Below are positions 34,266-45,240 of a stretch of DNA of 64,000 bases, one piece after another. The translations under genes were made by a program, and so were the position numbers. Source of the DNA: Seriola aureovittata (Eukaryota; Chordata; Actinopteri; Carangiformes; Carangidae); assembly GCF_021018895.1 (NCBI RefSeq), contig NC_079387.1, positions 8,150,083-8,214,082 on the forward strand, read 5' to 3'. The notes under the pieces were generated by a model. That model saw only the letters and a program-made list of their open reading frames with translations. It was not told the origin of the DNA and ran no database searches. The first letter of the stretch is position 1. The number at the start of each line of letters is the position of its first letter.

Positions 34266-35411
34266 TCAGAAGAAATCCTTCCACATTTAAACAGAAAACA
34301 GTAGTTGGAACCATTTTTTGTTGTTTTTGTTTATGGAGCATTTGTGTTCACATTGAAAATGTTTTGACACATAAAAATAAAAGCTTGCAATATAAATTCA
34401 AAACAACAACAATAAAAGTGGCTTTTCGTGTTAGGATATTGTCTGTAAACGACAACGTTTTTTTTTCTTCTTCCTCTATTCAATGGAAAATATTTGCGAC
34501 TGCTGACAAGTCTCAGTGTGTGGGCTCTGCTTCTCATAGTGTTCACCATGGAAACCACAGATGGAGGAATTAGAATGACAATGGCTGATATTATAATCCA
34601 AATGGTGCTTGTTGTTGCATGATGATGATGTGCATTACTGCATGATGATGTTGCTTGCGCCGACGAAACCCATATGAACCACTTGACTCCGTGGCCTGCT
34701 TGAATTTCCACCTTAATTTGCCTTTTTTTTTCTTCTTTTTTTTTTTTTTTTACCAAGCAGTCTATTCCTGCCTCAGGAGGAGCTGCAGCTGAGGCAGTTA
34801 ACATTTCAAGAAGTGGGTTTGTGATTAAAATGTCACCCGGTCAAACCTGGTTTGGAAAATCCAGCTGAGGGTTAGTAAAGGAGACACACTCTGCCCCTCT
34901 GCTCAACAGTTACTGTCAGGGTCTGACCCATAGAACAAGACTGTGGCAGTACTACAGTAGGTACATCCCAAATATGAATCTGTCTATGTGTTAACACTCT
35001 CTGCCCACACAATTGCTCCCACCAGGTTATTGCTGTCACTATAAATACTGGAAAATCCTAAGAGAATCAGAGATGTGTGTGATTCAGTTAGGATCACACA
35101 CAGTCTGTGTTTTTGTTTCTTTTCTTTCTTTTTTTTTTGTCTAATTCAGTGTTCTTGTAAAACATCATTAGAGAGAGCAGGGAAAATAACAGTCATCACC
35201 AAATTGTAGAATAAAATATAGTTTTATCATTTTTATTTATTATTCTGTAATATAATGTAGTTCTGGGCCCCTGTCTTTCTTGATTAAGACACTAAGTATT
35301 TATACTGCAACTTGTATCTTATATCGCTCTGACCTCACCTGTCTGTAAACTCAAAATTTCATTGGCTATTGGCTGTCTGCGCCTTATCTATAGCAGTATC
35401 AGGTCACAAAT
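34266..35411. other. Non-coding with T-runs
   Basis: T9 and T16 runs separated by CTTC at 34723-34751, another T-run near 35120-35139, and an AT-rich block at 35210-35260. No gene. Confidence 0.45.
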
Positions 35412-36235
35412 ACAGTGCTCTCCAGACTTCTTGGAACCCTTTGCAAAAATGTGCAAAAACTTTGCTTTGAAAATATCAGTGTACTGTATGTTTGATCTCA
35501 CTAATAAAATATTAAATAAATTTCAACTTTGAGGTGAATTTGCAGAAGTCAAGTCAAGCCTCTCTTTCCCGAGTACATCCGTTTGCCATGAAAAAAAACC
35601 TTTTCTTACTTTTGAAAACTTCTGAGTCTTCTGCAACTGGTCATAACCGGTCATCCATGACTTCTGAGTGACACGTGGGCCAAACCGGTTAAGAATCTGT
35701 TACCACTGGGATGTAAAGATGTGTGATGAACCCGACAGGAGAAGATGTGTTGTGGTTCCTTTGATAAGGCAGACAGTTATAGAAACTTCCACGCCTATGC
35801 ACAGGAAGTTGCAGTGGTTTATTGTATTTTGGGGTCACCAAGTCCTGAAATGTGGCTAGACGCAGTAAAGCCTGGGCTTTTGTCAAACCACATATGTGAG
35901 CAAGTTTGTTAAACCGAGTTCAAATGTCAGATAGAAATTGTTGCCACAAACACAAGGGGTTGGTTTGGTGATGCTGGTGACTCTGGGATCATTGTTAAGA
36001 TGCGTAGCAGTATACAGTAGAATCCAAAAACATAGAGGCTTTAGACCAAAATCTGGCTGCTTCTGACAGGTGGCTTTTTGCAATGGACATCCCAGTTCCC
36101 TGATCTAAACCTCATGTGAGCGCCGCGAGCTCTGACGGATCTGTGAAGATCCTCTACAAAGCAATGATCTCTCGCCTTGCCAAAGAAGCCTCAGTGCTGT
36201 TGTTTTTGGTGTTTATCCCCCCAGACTAATGGCAT
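35412..36235 (+). pseudogene. Tc1/mariner-type transposon relic
   Basis: The left edge ACAGTGCTCTCCAGACTTCT resembles a Tc1-family terminus (ACAGTGCTCTCCATAAT-like). Inside, frames broken by stops encode FIVFWGHQVLKCG (compare the VMVWGC.S..G motif of Tc1 transposases) and WTSQFPDLNLM (compare the WPSQSPDLNPIE motif before the last catalytic residue). The 3' part GTGTTTATC-CAGACTAATGGC resembles the tail of the same families. Multiple stops and frame changes show that it is long dead, and no matching right inverted repeat was found. Confidence 0.6.
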
Positions 36236-37009
36236 CACATACAAAACCTACATTTGTGCTGCCACTTGAGCCAGAAGCTTTACATCCACCAAAGAGCATT
36301 CGGTCGCTGTTTGTAGTTTATAAAGCAAGTATAACGAACAGAGCATGTCAACAAGGCAAGATCCTCAAAGCGGATTATAGGACGACCAGACGATTAAGAT
36401 CATCAAAAAGCTTTTCCTCATATTTTCTGTCCACGCTCTAAAGGGAAAGCGGCGCCTTCGTATCGCATCCCTTTGGAAATAATTTCTTTACAGAGGTGGG
36501 AGGTTTCGATCCAAAACATAAGGCCAGGGTGCATTTTCAAATGCATCTACGTCAGTCTTGCTTTCACACTGTAGCTGTGTTGACCGAAAACCTCTGACCA
36601 GCATGACTTTTTCTTCCTGTAGCCCTTTGCCATTGTCATGACCTGCCATGCTGTGCCGTGCCATGCCGGGAAATGTACTGACAGTAAAGTGCGGGTTGTA
36701 ATTATTGCAAATAGTGAGTTGAAAGAGAGTTCCAATAATTTCCTTTATTTCTTTAGCTACATACTGGATCACTTCGGCTCTCGGGGTTCACGCTGTGCAC
36801 TATCGGACTTTTTCATTTTCATTTATTTTCTTGCACAGCATGTTCATATTCATTTTTAATTCTTCTTTTATTCTCTTTCAACTGTGGACACCATTTAGGA
36901 CTAGTGGACAAAACTCTAGAATATTATCAGATTTATCATACTGACAACATCTTGTAACCAGGAAACTTTGTATTCCATGGCAGTATTCAGTTTTGAACAA
37001 GTTGAAGTT
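36236..37009. other. Non-coding, nothing recognised
   Basis: Unique sequence. The CCATGCTGTGCCGTGCCATG stretch at about 36646-36665 is locally repetitive. Confidence 0.45.
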
Positions 37010-37400
37010 AGTAACTTTTAGGAACTTTCGCAGAGTGGTGATTTACATATCCACAGCAGGGCCACAGAAGATCAAGCAAGTTGGTCTGCCGACATAACAA
37101 CGCAAGACAGTTGCCTTTTCATACCAGTTGTTGCTGCAGGTAAAGGAAACGTATCAGCCGTAAAATCTTGTGATCTGCTCCATCCTGTTTACTGTCGTCC
37201 GCTATGTACGGCTGTGTGTTTTTAAAAATGGCGAGTGTAAAACAATCATGCAGAAAACGTTAGCGAATCAGTGACTGTCAAAGCGGCCAGTACCACGTGG
37301 ACTATTCCGGTCCTCCCCTTTTTGGAGTGGTACGTTCCGTCTCCCCAGCAGAGTGCATGAAGATCCCTTCAGGAGAGTTTTTGTGAATTCCAGCAGAAAT
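37010..37400. repeat. Probable interspersed repeat, CpG-containing
   Basis: CpG-rich relative to its flanks, with a GTAACTTTTAGGAACTTTCG start, GTCGTCCGCTATGTACGG and a TGGTACGTTCCGTCTCCCC region. The GGAAC/GTTCC motif richness matches the block at 37890-38110, so the two may be halves or relatives of one element. Family not identified. Confidence 0.3.
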
Positions 37401-37523
37401 GAATTAAGTTCCAAAATAGGTGTCCTGCCTTTGTTTCGTCTGTTGTGTCCGCTGAATTTTAAGTACTTTCAGTCACATATTCATATAGTTTCATGAACAT
37501 TCATTCTCTTTTAAGATAATTCT

Positions 37524-37549
37524 TGCTGCTGCTGCTGCTGCTGCTGCTG
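37524..37549. repeat. (TGC)n trinucleotide repeat
   Basis: Uninterrupted TGC/GCT for 26 bases in non-coding context. Confidence 0.95.
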
Positions 37550-37889
37550 GCCATGCTAATTAAGCTAATGCTAATTGTGTAGTGACATTAAAGCCTGTGC
37601 TTTCATCTGCCATGTTCCATTTGAAAGCCTGTTGTTGTTTATCTGTAAGTGTATTAGATGGTACAAGCCGTCACTGCCTGCATATCAATATTAGTAGTAT
37701 TCACAGTCATTTCTGATCATACACACAGTAGCACTGTATCGGTTTTTCATTATAAGGGTGGATTTGTTTTGCTCTAAATGGGATTTGACCAGACGCTTCA
37801 GTGCTGGGCTTTGATTTTCCAGAAGCCAAGTGTATGAGAGAAGCCACTGTCAGCCTTTCTCTTTCTTTTGGGGTTTTTTTGTTGTTGTA

Positions 37890-38110
37890 AAGTTCAGTGC
37901 TGCAAGCCCCATCCCATAATATCCTGAACCTTCAAAAGGAAAAAACTTTCTCCCCGGAACTTAATATAGACCCCAGTTTCCTCCGGAGGAAACGCAGGTA
38001 GGGGAACTGGGACCCTCCAAAGGTTCCTGTTCCCCCGGCAACGTTCCTGCAGTAAACACTGTACTTTCTGGCTACCTTTGTAAATCACACCATAAATACG
38101 CCACATGCTA
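37890..38110. repeat. GGAAC-rich repeat with 18-bp perfect palindrome
   Basis: Positions 37976-37993, GTTTCCTCCGGAGGAAAC, equal their own reverse complement. Surrounding motifs (TCCCCGGAACTTAATATAGA, GGGGAACTGGGACCCTCC, GTTCCTGTTCCCCCGGCAAC) give further inverted GGAAC/GTTCC pairs, as expected for a foldback-type MITE. Boundaries are uncertain. Confidence 0.4.
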
Positions 38111-41100
38111 AGACCGAATCCACATCAGAGGGTCTGGATCTGAAAACCACAGTACACCCTCAGGATTTTCTTTTTTTTCTTTTGGACCTAAAGTAGTTTG
38201 CAACCTTAGTCTGTACTGACATCAGATTACAGGCTCTATTTCACACAGTTTAACCTGTAATAATGTAATAATGCAAGTTTAATATCATTTTAATGGATGA
38301 CAAAGAATTATATGAGGCAATAATTAGCAGTAATTGTTATGTGTTTGTAATAAAAGGTGCTCCTCACGGCTGTTTCAAATATCTGATATGCACAGCTGTA
38401 GACATCATTTTGAAAAATAATCCTATATGTCTAAAAACAATATTTTGTCCCTTGAGGCTGTGAAGACGTTCAGTGTTATAACAGGTCGCTGAGCAAAAGA
38501 GCACACCTCACAGTCGAGCACCCACTCCAGCTTGAATAGATTTGGGACAAAGGATTTAAGCAGCCGCTGCTATCTTCAAACCTCCTCAAGGTTGTGCCAC
38601 ATACCCTGTCAGGGCCACATACTGGTTCTTTACACAACATGACCCACTGCGCCACTGCTGCATAATACATCACCTCCTTGACACCAAACGGGAGAGACAC
38701 CATTGCGGCTTACATCTTCCGACTCGTGAAAGACACGTCTTTGAAGCTCCACTGCGTGTTAACTCCACAGAGTGTCAGGAGCATCGCGACCTGACATTGC
38801 CTCTGAAATAAGAAAGAAAGGATATAGGACTTTGAATGCACAGCAGCACTTGGAGAGCCAGACTGTCTGTCTACAGATAAGATTTGCTGCTGGGACGGAG
38901 CGAGAAAGAAAGAAAAAAAAAAAGAGTTTATCTAAAACGGAGTGTTGTACGCTATGACAGGTAAATAATGATGCCTCGTTATCAGGACGAGGCCAAAAAG
39001 GGCCCCTGTTTTCTCTCAACTTGACAATTTAGTGTCCTTGTCATGTGCTACACAGAGTGGAGTTACAAAATCAGGCTGCTCTCATTTCTGTGGCTGCTGT
39101 CACTGAGGAGCAAGCAGGATGCCTCTCCTACAGGGGGGGACATGATGCTGCATGATGAAGTGTGTTATAGTATTGTTAAACCCTTTTCGTGCAACAGACT
39201 AATTTGCTAAAATAATCTTGAAAGGTACGACAAGTAATGATTTCAGTGTGCCTGATTAAGATTAAATATTTGTATTTAAATGTCTCACTCTCAATCAGCC
39301 ACTGCTTGCTAAGCTAACTGCTTCTGTCGTCTCCGTCTCAGTGAAATGCTTGAGTAAACGTGACAGCAATTATGTGCTCATTAGACAAAAACTTTTAATC
39401 AAATATGCTATTGATTTGAGGTCAGCCCTAAATTAGGGGCAGGATTAAACAAACAAAGTTTGTTTCCAGAGCCATAGGCTTCAAATTGCAATTAGGCCAG
39501 ATTTACACACGCACACACACGCACACACAAGACATTTGCAGCATTTCAGCAGCATATGCACCTTTACGATCAATAATGAAGTAGTTATTTTTGTGTGAAG
39601 CAATCTAGGTTGAATTGTGGGAGAACATGTAATTAAACTACTGCCTAAATCTTGTCCGATATTCGGCAGCAAAAGCTCTCACTAAATGACAGTATAAAAG
39701 AAAATAGAGGTTGTGTTGCACAGAACGTTGCTATTAAGGCTTCTAAGTGTCTGCTCCCTTTAGTGACAGATTAATACCCTTCTCAAAAAAAAGTGGCAGC
39801 AAATTAAATGTTCAGGCAAAAAGAATAGAATAGAATCAGTGACTTAACATCAATACCTTCCCAGCAGCCGTTTGGCATACTAAAGTCTGTGATTTCTATA
39901 AATGGGTGCTCACGGCTAAGTGTGCCCTGTGCTTCTGTATTTACAATGTCAAAGAATGTTTGAACTGTGATAAATAAGGCCACTTAGTGCTCTGCTGTTT
40001 TTCAGCAGTCTGCACTTTGACACAATAAACTGAGTGATTTTTTTTTTTTTTTTTTAAGAGAAAGTTATTAGTTTTGGGGAAAACAAATTAAATGTAGACT
40101 TTTAATTAAAAGTTAAAACAATAACATGACATACAAAACATTTACTTTAATCCATCTTTAATGTCCAAATTAATTCACAAAGAAATGCTAGAAATGGCCC
40201 TTTAATGGGCGATCACATCCAATACACCTTTGTGTTAAAACTCCAGGTTACAAGGGAGAACTAGTCCTTTTTTATTTTTTAATGATTGAGGCTTTAGGCT
40301 ACATTTGCTGCGTAATAATTGAACTATTCGTGGTGGAGTTGCATTGTGGGTACAGTAGGGGCACCAGATTTTGACATGGATTCTGACAGTATTAAAGGAT
40401 TGCAGTGCTAATTTGTGGTCAAGTCAACGATCAGTTCATCTCAGTGGGATCACTCTCAGCACTGAATAAACCTGCTCCAGTCATTTGCGACGAGTTTGAC
40501 TTTGGTGAATTTTGAACGACGACAAATCTTTTTGACAGTTCTCTCCTTTGAGGGAATAAAGAGTCCAATATGGAGGAAGCTATCATGAACTTCTCCACTG
40601 CTCTTTTTAAGTAACTATGAGAGTATTTGTCCCATTAGAGACCTAGTTAATGAGCTAACGGTTAGCAACCTAGCTATTTGGGAAACCTATTTCAGACATG
40701 ATTGTGGCTGACTAGTGTTAGCCTGTTCCTGGCTGTCTAGTGTGTTTTCTGTTGTTTAATGTCGTTCACCAACTCGACCTGTGAGCAGTCAGTTCGTCGC
40801 AAAGCTTCAACTTTGCTGTGTCCGTCGCTGGTGTGACCTCAGACACTCGTGAGTGGGTGGGTCACTGTATGCATTTTACTGTCGGAAGATGTTTGTTGGT
40901 AGCTCAGTTAGCAGCCCATGATTTATTTTGTGGAATGGCTGACCTTTATTGTACCAGGATGGTACATCTCTTTGAGTCCTGACTACGTTAAGTTGTTGTA
41001 TGTCTTATTTTGAAGCTTATTTTGCCCGTAAAACACAGACTGCTCGGGACAGGTTGTGCATAGTTTGCTCACTGGATGTGACTTGAAGTCAAGTTTCAAG

Positions 41101-41363
41101 TAATATCAGACTTGATGCTCGCCTTACGCACTTCTCCACCGCCACAACAGTGTTGGCAGCTCGCCTTGCGCCTCCTTCAGTGCTGTTTTTCCTGCAGTCA
41201 AAACTTGACTCACCAAAACTATGAGTTGGACAAGGAAGAACAACAGCACTAATCTGAACAGATTTCCTGTCGAGTGCTGCTTGGCATGTGTGCTTCAAGT
41301 GCAGGGGATTTCAAGAGCAGTCAGGCAACAAAGCGACCAGCCGACAGGCCCGCCATTAGCTCG

Positions 41364-41369
<6 letters not shown>
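38111..41369. other. Long non-coding stretch with simple repeats
   Basis: About 3.2 kb with an imperfect CA array at 39505-39529 and T18 at 40038-40055. The 38461-38790 part is less AT-rich and has a 75-codon minus frame, but I recognise no protein. Confidence 0.45.

Positions 41370-41406
<37 letters not shown>
41370..41406. repeat. (CA)18 microsatellite
   Basis: Uninterrupted CA, then TCACACAAAG. First array of a microsatellite cluster running to 44.2 kb. Confidence 0.95.
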
Positions 41407-41412
<6 letters not shown>

Positions 41413-41719
41413 AAAGAAATCAATTACCTGCTGTTCCCTAAAACAGAGCTTGAGTAAGCAGAAGTGTAAAAATGTAAAGGGTAATTAGCAAAAGGTGTTG
41501 AGTCGATTTTGGGCCTGGTGGGAGTGTTTTGTGCGTATTTGTGTGTGAGTGTCTGCACATTAGCTCTTGCAAACCACAACCAAGGGTAACATTGTCTCAT
41601 TCTCTGCCCCCATCAAATGTTATTGCCTGCCCCCCCACCCACCCACCCAATGCACCTATACAGCAGTGAAGACCTAGAGAATAGCCGATGAGGGAGCAGA
41701 AACGCTTTCTATGTTCATA

Positions 41720-41790
41720 ACATGGCCAAAAGTATGTGGACATGGAACATTCATTCCTACCTGATTGTTGGATATTTTATTCCTTAAGGC
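41720..41790 (+). repeat. Terminus of a DNA-transposon-type repeat
   Basis: ACATGGCCAAAAGTATGTGG followed by ACATG and ATTCATTCCTACCTGATTG closely resembles the terminal sequence of a fish DNA-transposon/MITE family (TGGCCAAAAGTATGTGGACAC). Only the left end is recognisable. Confidence 0.5.
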
Positions 41791-41960
41791 TGCTGGCACT
41801 CGGCCCCAGGAGCATCATGACGTGACGGATGCTGATGTTTTTTTTTAAATGGTGGTGTTTCAAAAGTGCTTTTATTTTGTTGTTCCCGAACATGGCATTA
41901 GGATGTTATTAACATTACACTGAAATGCAGAAAACACAAAATGATTCACCATTATTGAAT

Positions 41961-41989
41961 ATCTATCTATCTGTCTATCTATCTATCTG

Positions 41990-42056
<67 letters not shown>

Positions 42057-42117
42057 GTCTATCTATCTATCTGTCTATCTATGTATCTATCTATATCTAT
42101 CTATATATCTATATATA
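41961..42117. repeat. (ATCT)n tetranucleotide array
   Basis: About 157 bases of ATCT with GTCT and ATGT variants near both ends and a perfect core of roughly 50 bases (about 42000-42055). It decays into ATATCTATCTATATAT at the right end. Confidence 0.95.
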
Positions 42118-42277
42118 GGTAGCTTGTTATATGTTTGTCTGCTTGTCTGTCTCTCTCAGTCTTTCCCTCTCGCTCTCGATGCTCAAGGTGAGTTCAGCCC
42201 TTCACAGCCCAGTGGGCTGGTAACATTTCCTTCCCATTAGGATGGCTAGCTATGCACACACCTTCTCACAAACACAG

Positions 42278-42315
<38 letters not shown>
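42278..42315. repeat. Compound (CA)n(TA)n microsatellite
   Basis: CA dinucleotides switch to TA at about 42294. Confidence 0.9.
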
Positions 42316-42535
42316 GCACACAATCACAATCCATGGAGAAGAAAAAGGGAATGGGAGGCAAGCGCCAGGCGAAATGCAGGCAGGCCAACCAAGGTTTTCC
42401 GGTACACAGGTCTCATCCCGCCACATGTCACCCTCAATTGTAGTTAACGCCGAGGTGATCAGAGGCTCCCCGACACTCCTCTGTTGCTTCGGCACCTAAA
42501 TGCGAACGAGAGGCAAGTAGATGGCACAAAAACCC

Positions 42536-42735
42536 AAGTAGGAGGAGGAAGGAGAGGAAAAAGGACAGAGGAGAATGCGGGGTCAGGGGCTAGCTACATC
42601 AAAGGAGAGGAGGCAACAGGAGAGAGAGAGGTTGAGGGAGGAAATGAGGAGAAGAACAAAAAGTGGCATCAGCTGAGGAGGAGGAGGAGGAGTGACGGAG
42701 GCAACAAGAAGGCTGTGGGTGAATAAGGAAGGAGG
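42536..42735. repeat. Purine-rich tract with (GAG)n
   Basis: About 200 bases mostly A/G on the plus strand, including a GAG-trinucleotide run at about 42675-42692 and GAGAGAGAG at about 42620. Frames across it are artificially Glu/Gly/Arg-rich, or Pro/Ser/Leu-rich on the other strand. Confidence 0.8.
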
Positions 42736-42809
42736 CGGGAATGTGTGTGTTGTGTGGGGATTGAGAAAATGAGGGAACGGGGAAGGTGAAAAGAAATTGG
42801 TGGAAGAGC

Positions 42810-42811
<2 letters not shown>

Positions 42812-42855
<44 letters not shown>
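42812..42855. repeat. (GT)22 microsatellite
   Basis: Uninterrupted GT for 44 bases. Confidence 0.95.
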
Positions 42856-42857
<2 letters not shown>

Positions 42858-42990
42858 CAGGGGAGAGGTGTGTTTGACAGAGCGGAGATACGTTGAAGGG
42901 AACATCAGCTCTGGTGCCCAATCCACTGTTATTTCTGCTCCACTCTCCTGTCATTAGCCAGCATCACTGCTGCAGCAATTATCCTCACAA

Positions 42991-42992
<2 letters not shown>

Positions 42993-43046
<54 letters not shown>

Positions 43047-43382
43047 GTGTGTGTGTGTGTACACATGTGTGTGTAAATTAATTAGAAGTGAGAGGGGGGG
43101 GGGGCAGGGAAGAGTGATCATGCTCCTCATCAAGCGCTGACAAAATACAGGCGACACACACACACACACAACCCCTGTGGAGATGGTGTGTGTGTGTGTT
43201 TGTATATGTTATGTTCAGTTCAGTCAAGCTGCTAATTATTTGTGTCCATTTCCATGTTTCTCTATTTTGTGTGTGTGAGATTCTCTGCAGCTCCATGCCT
43301 CATGCTGGAATCAGTCACGCAATCATATGTGTGAGTAGGTGTGTTTCTCACTTCGTATGTGACTTTTTGTGACTCATTCTGA

Positions 43383-43384
<2 letters not shown>
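42993..43384 (+). repeat. Tandem duplication, copy 1
   Basis: A GT tract with one GC step at 43041, then ACACATGTGTGTGTAAATTA, a G11 run at 43094-43104, a CA run facing a GT run (43154-43201), and unique sequence to GACTCATTCTGAATG. Every base from 43041 to about 43385 recurs exactly 401 bases downstream, except that G at 43094 is T at 43495. Confidence 0.95.
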
Positions 43385-43447
<63 letters not shown>

Positions 43448-43783
43448 GTGTGTGTGTGTGTACACATGTGTGTGTAAATTAATTAGAAGTGAGATGGGGG
43501 GGGGGCAGGGAAGAGTGATCATGCTCCTCATCAAGCGCTGACAAAATACAGGCGACACACACACACACACAACCCCTGTGGAGATGGTGTGTGTGTGTGT
43601 TTGTATATGTTATGTTCAGTTCAGTCAAGCTGCTAATTATTTGTGTCCATTTCCATGTTTCTCTATTTTGTGTGTGTGAGATTCTCTGCAGCTCCATGCC
43701 TCATGCTGGAATCAGTCACGCAATCATATGTGTGAGTAGGTGTGTTTCTCACTTCGTATGTGACTTTTTGTGACTCATTCTGA

Positions 43784-43784
<1 letters not shown>
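43385..43784 (+). repeat. Tandem duplication, copy 2
   Basis: Same unit at a 401-base offset with no indels and one substitution in the ~345-base non-GT part. Its leading GT tract carries a GTGG step near 43413, which may mark the join of two tracts. A third GT tract (43785-43833) follows the copy. Confidence 0.95.

Positions 43785-43833
<49 letters not shown>
43785..43833. repeat. (TG)24 microsatellite
   Basis: Right boundary of the duplicated region, uninterrupted TG. Confidence 0.95.
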
Positions 43834-43834
<1 letters not shown>

Positions 43835-44151
43835 GCCAGACCCAGTCATGTCACCTCCCTCAGTCTGTACTCATTCCCTTTACTCTCCCTTCAAGTATGT
43901 GCGTGGTTACTCCTCTCCTTCCCCCTTTCTTTTTTTTCTTCTTCTATGCATTAACAGTGTGTGTGTCTGCGAGTGTGTTCCCATCAGTGTATGTATGTGT
44001 TTAGGTAATGCTAGACTAAGCCGAGCAGTTTTGTTGCCCCAGTGTAGCCTGGTGATTCACCTTTTCTCCTCCAGGTTTCCACCTGGTCACTGGAGCGATG
44101 CACTGATACGACCTGACACCTGTCTGCTTGGATGGCCAGCAACAGGCCTCA

Positions 44152-44154
<3 letters not shown>

Positions 44155-44194
<40 letters not shown>

Positions 44195-44230
44195 ATACAC
44201 ATACACATACACCTACACATGCGCACAATG
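44155..44230. repeat. (CA)n with degenerate CATACA tail
   Basis: Pure CA to about 44192, then CATACACATACACATACACC-type variants. Confidence 0.9.
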
Positions 44231-44853
44231 CATCCATGCATAAACACACATTCACGCTAGAGCCCTCAATCGCACACATACAGATGAAGGTGCATTCATG
44301 CTTTTGCACAAGTTTGAAGATAGAGGAAGATAGATATACACACACAAGGACATATTCACACACACATTCCTTTTCTTCCTTTCTCATCCCTAACTTCACA
44401 ACACTGCACAAAATCCTGACGTTATCGTGCTAACAGTGCCTCGAAAGCTGACAAAACCCTCATGTGTTCTGTAAAAGAGTCGCACCATGATGTGTGTAAA
44501 TATGTCAGAGTTCATCTAGTGCTGTTTTCATAAGGCAACAAGGCACAGTGATTCACAGCCAGCCGGCTGCATCCATGCTACGCCGCACTGCGTGCATTAA
44601 AAAAGTGTTTGCATTGTGTATATGCAGATATCTCTGCCAAGCCAAACTATGGATTTTTCTTGCTGAACTTTATGGTGTTTTAAATACTTTGGGGTTCTGA
44701 GTCATAAATACTCATAACTACTACTACCAAATTTTCCGGACTAAATATTGCTATGAAATACACTGATGAGGAGGAGCTTTGATTGCATATGATTTCATTT
44801 CAGCAGTTAAAGTGGGAGAAGGGTGAAGACGACTTTAAAGTATTCAAAGTGTG
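44231..44853. other. Non-coding, nothing recognised
   Basis: Some CA-rich remnants at 44270-44365, otherwise unique. Confidence 0.45.
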
Positions 44854-45010
44854 TTTAAAGGGTGTATTTGTAGGTTGTCTCTGCTGCCGAACCTGGTTTC
44901 TTACCCAGAGCAGTTGGTGGTGATTGTATCTTGACAATCGCTTCAGCCGTTGTTGTCTTGGCAATAGAAAAGGTTTTAATACTGCTTTGTCTTCAGGACA
45001 GATTGGAGCA
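44854..45010 (+). mobile_element. 5' fragment of the MITE family seen at 25870
   Basis: Matches 25870-26020 in order: TTTAAAG start, TATTTGTA, CTCTGCTGCCGAACCTGGTT, GTTGGTGGTGATTGTATCTT, CGCTTCAGCCGTTGTTGT, and a TTTTAATAC...TCAGGACAGAT region. It breaks off before the right terminus. Confidence 0.7.
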
Positions 45011-45044
45011 CTAAGAATGTCATTGATCTTGCAGGTATAGGTTG

Positions 45045-45240
45045 TTGTGACATTTCACTAACAGACAGAAAGTCCTACCTCATGGTGGCGCTACAGGAGA
45101 AGCCCTCCTCCGGTTACTACAAACCTCCATAGCAATCCCTCAATAAATGTTGAGATTTTTCAGTCTGGGCCAAAGTGGACCAACAAACCAACATTGCTAC
45201 CCCTAGAGCCATGCCGCTAGCATGGCTAAAAAAAAAAAAA
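45045..45240 (-). repeat. Dispersed repeat, family shared with 22131 and 63908
   Basis: On the minus strand it reads TAGCCATGCTAGCGGCATGG, CTCTAGGGGTAGCAATGTTG, TTGGTCCACTTTGGCCCAGA, CTGAAAAATCTCAAC, then GTAGCGCCACCATGAGG, the landmark order of the family at 22131 and 63908. A13 at its plus-strand right end (45228-45240) may be the family terminus or slippage. Confidence 0.65.

Noticed and set aside
34331..34804. 157-codon minus frame
   Set aside because: It crosses T-runs (read as poly-Lys) and CATCATG repeats (read as His-rich), both low-complexity artefacts.
41961..42117. Regular repeat array considered as CRISPR-like
   Set aside because: It is a pure tetranucleotide microsatellite without spacers, in vertebrate DNA.
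42240..44433. Many frames encoding Thr-His, Cys-Val or Tyr-Leu-Ser repeats
   Set aside because: They are translations of CA/GT and ATCT microsatellites, not proteins.
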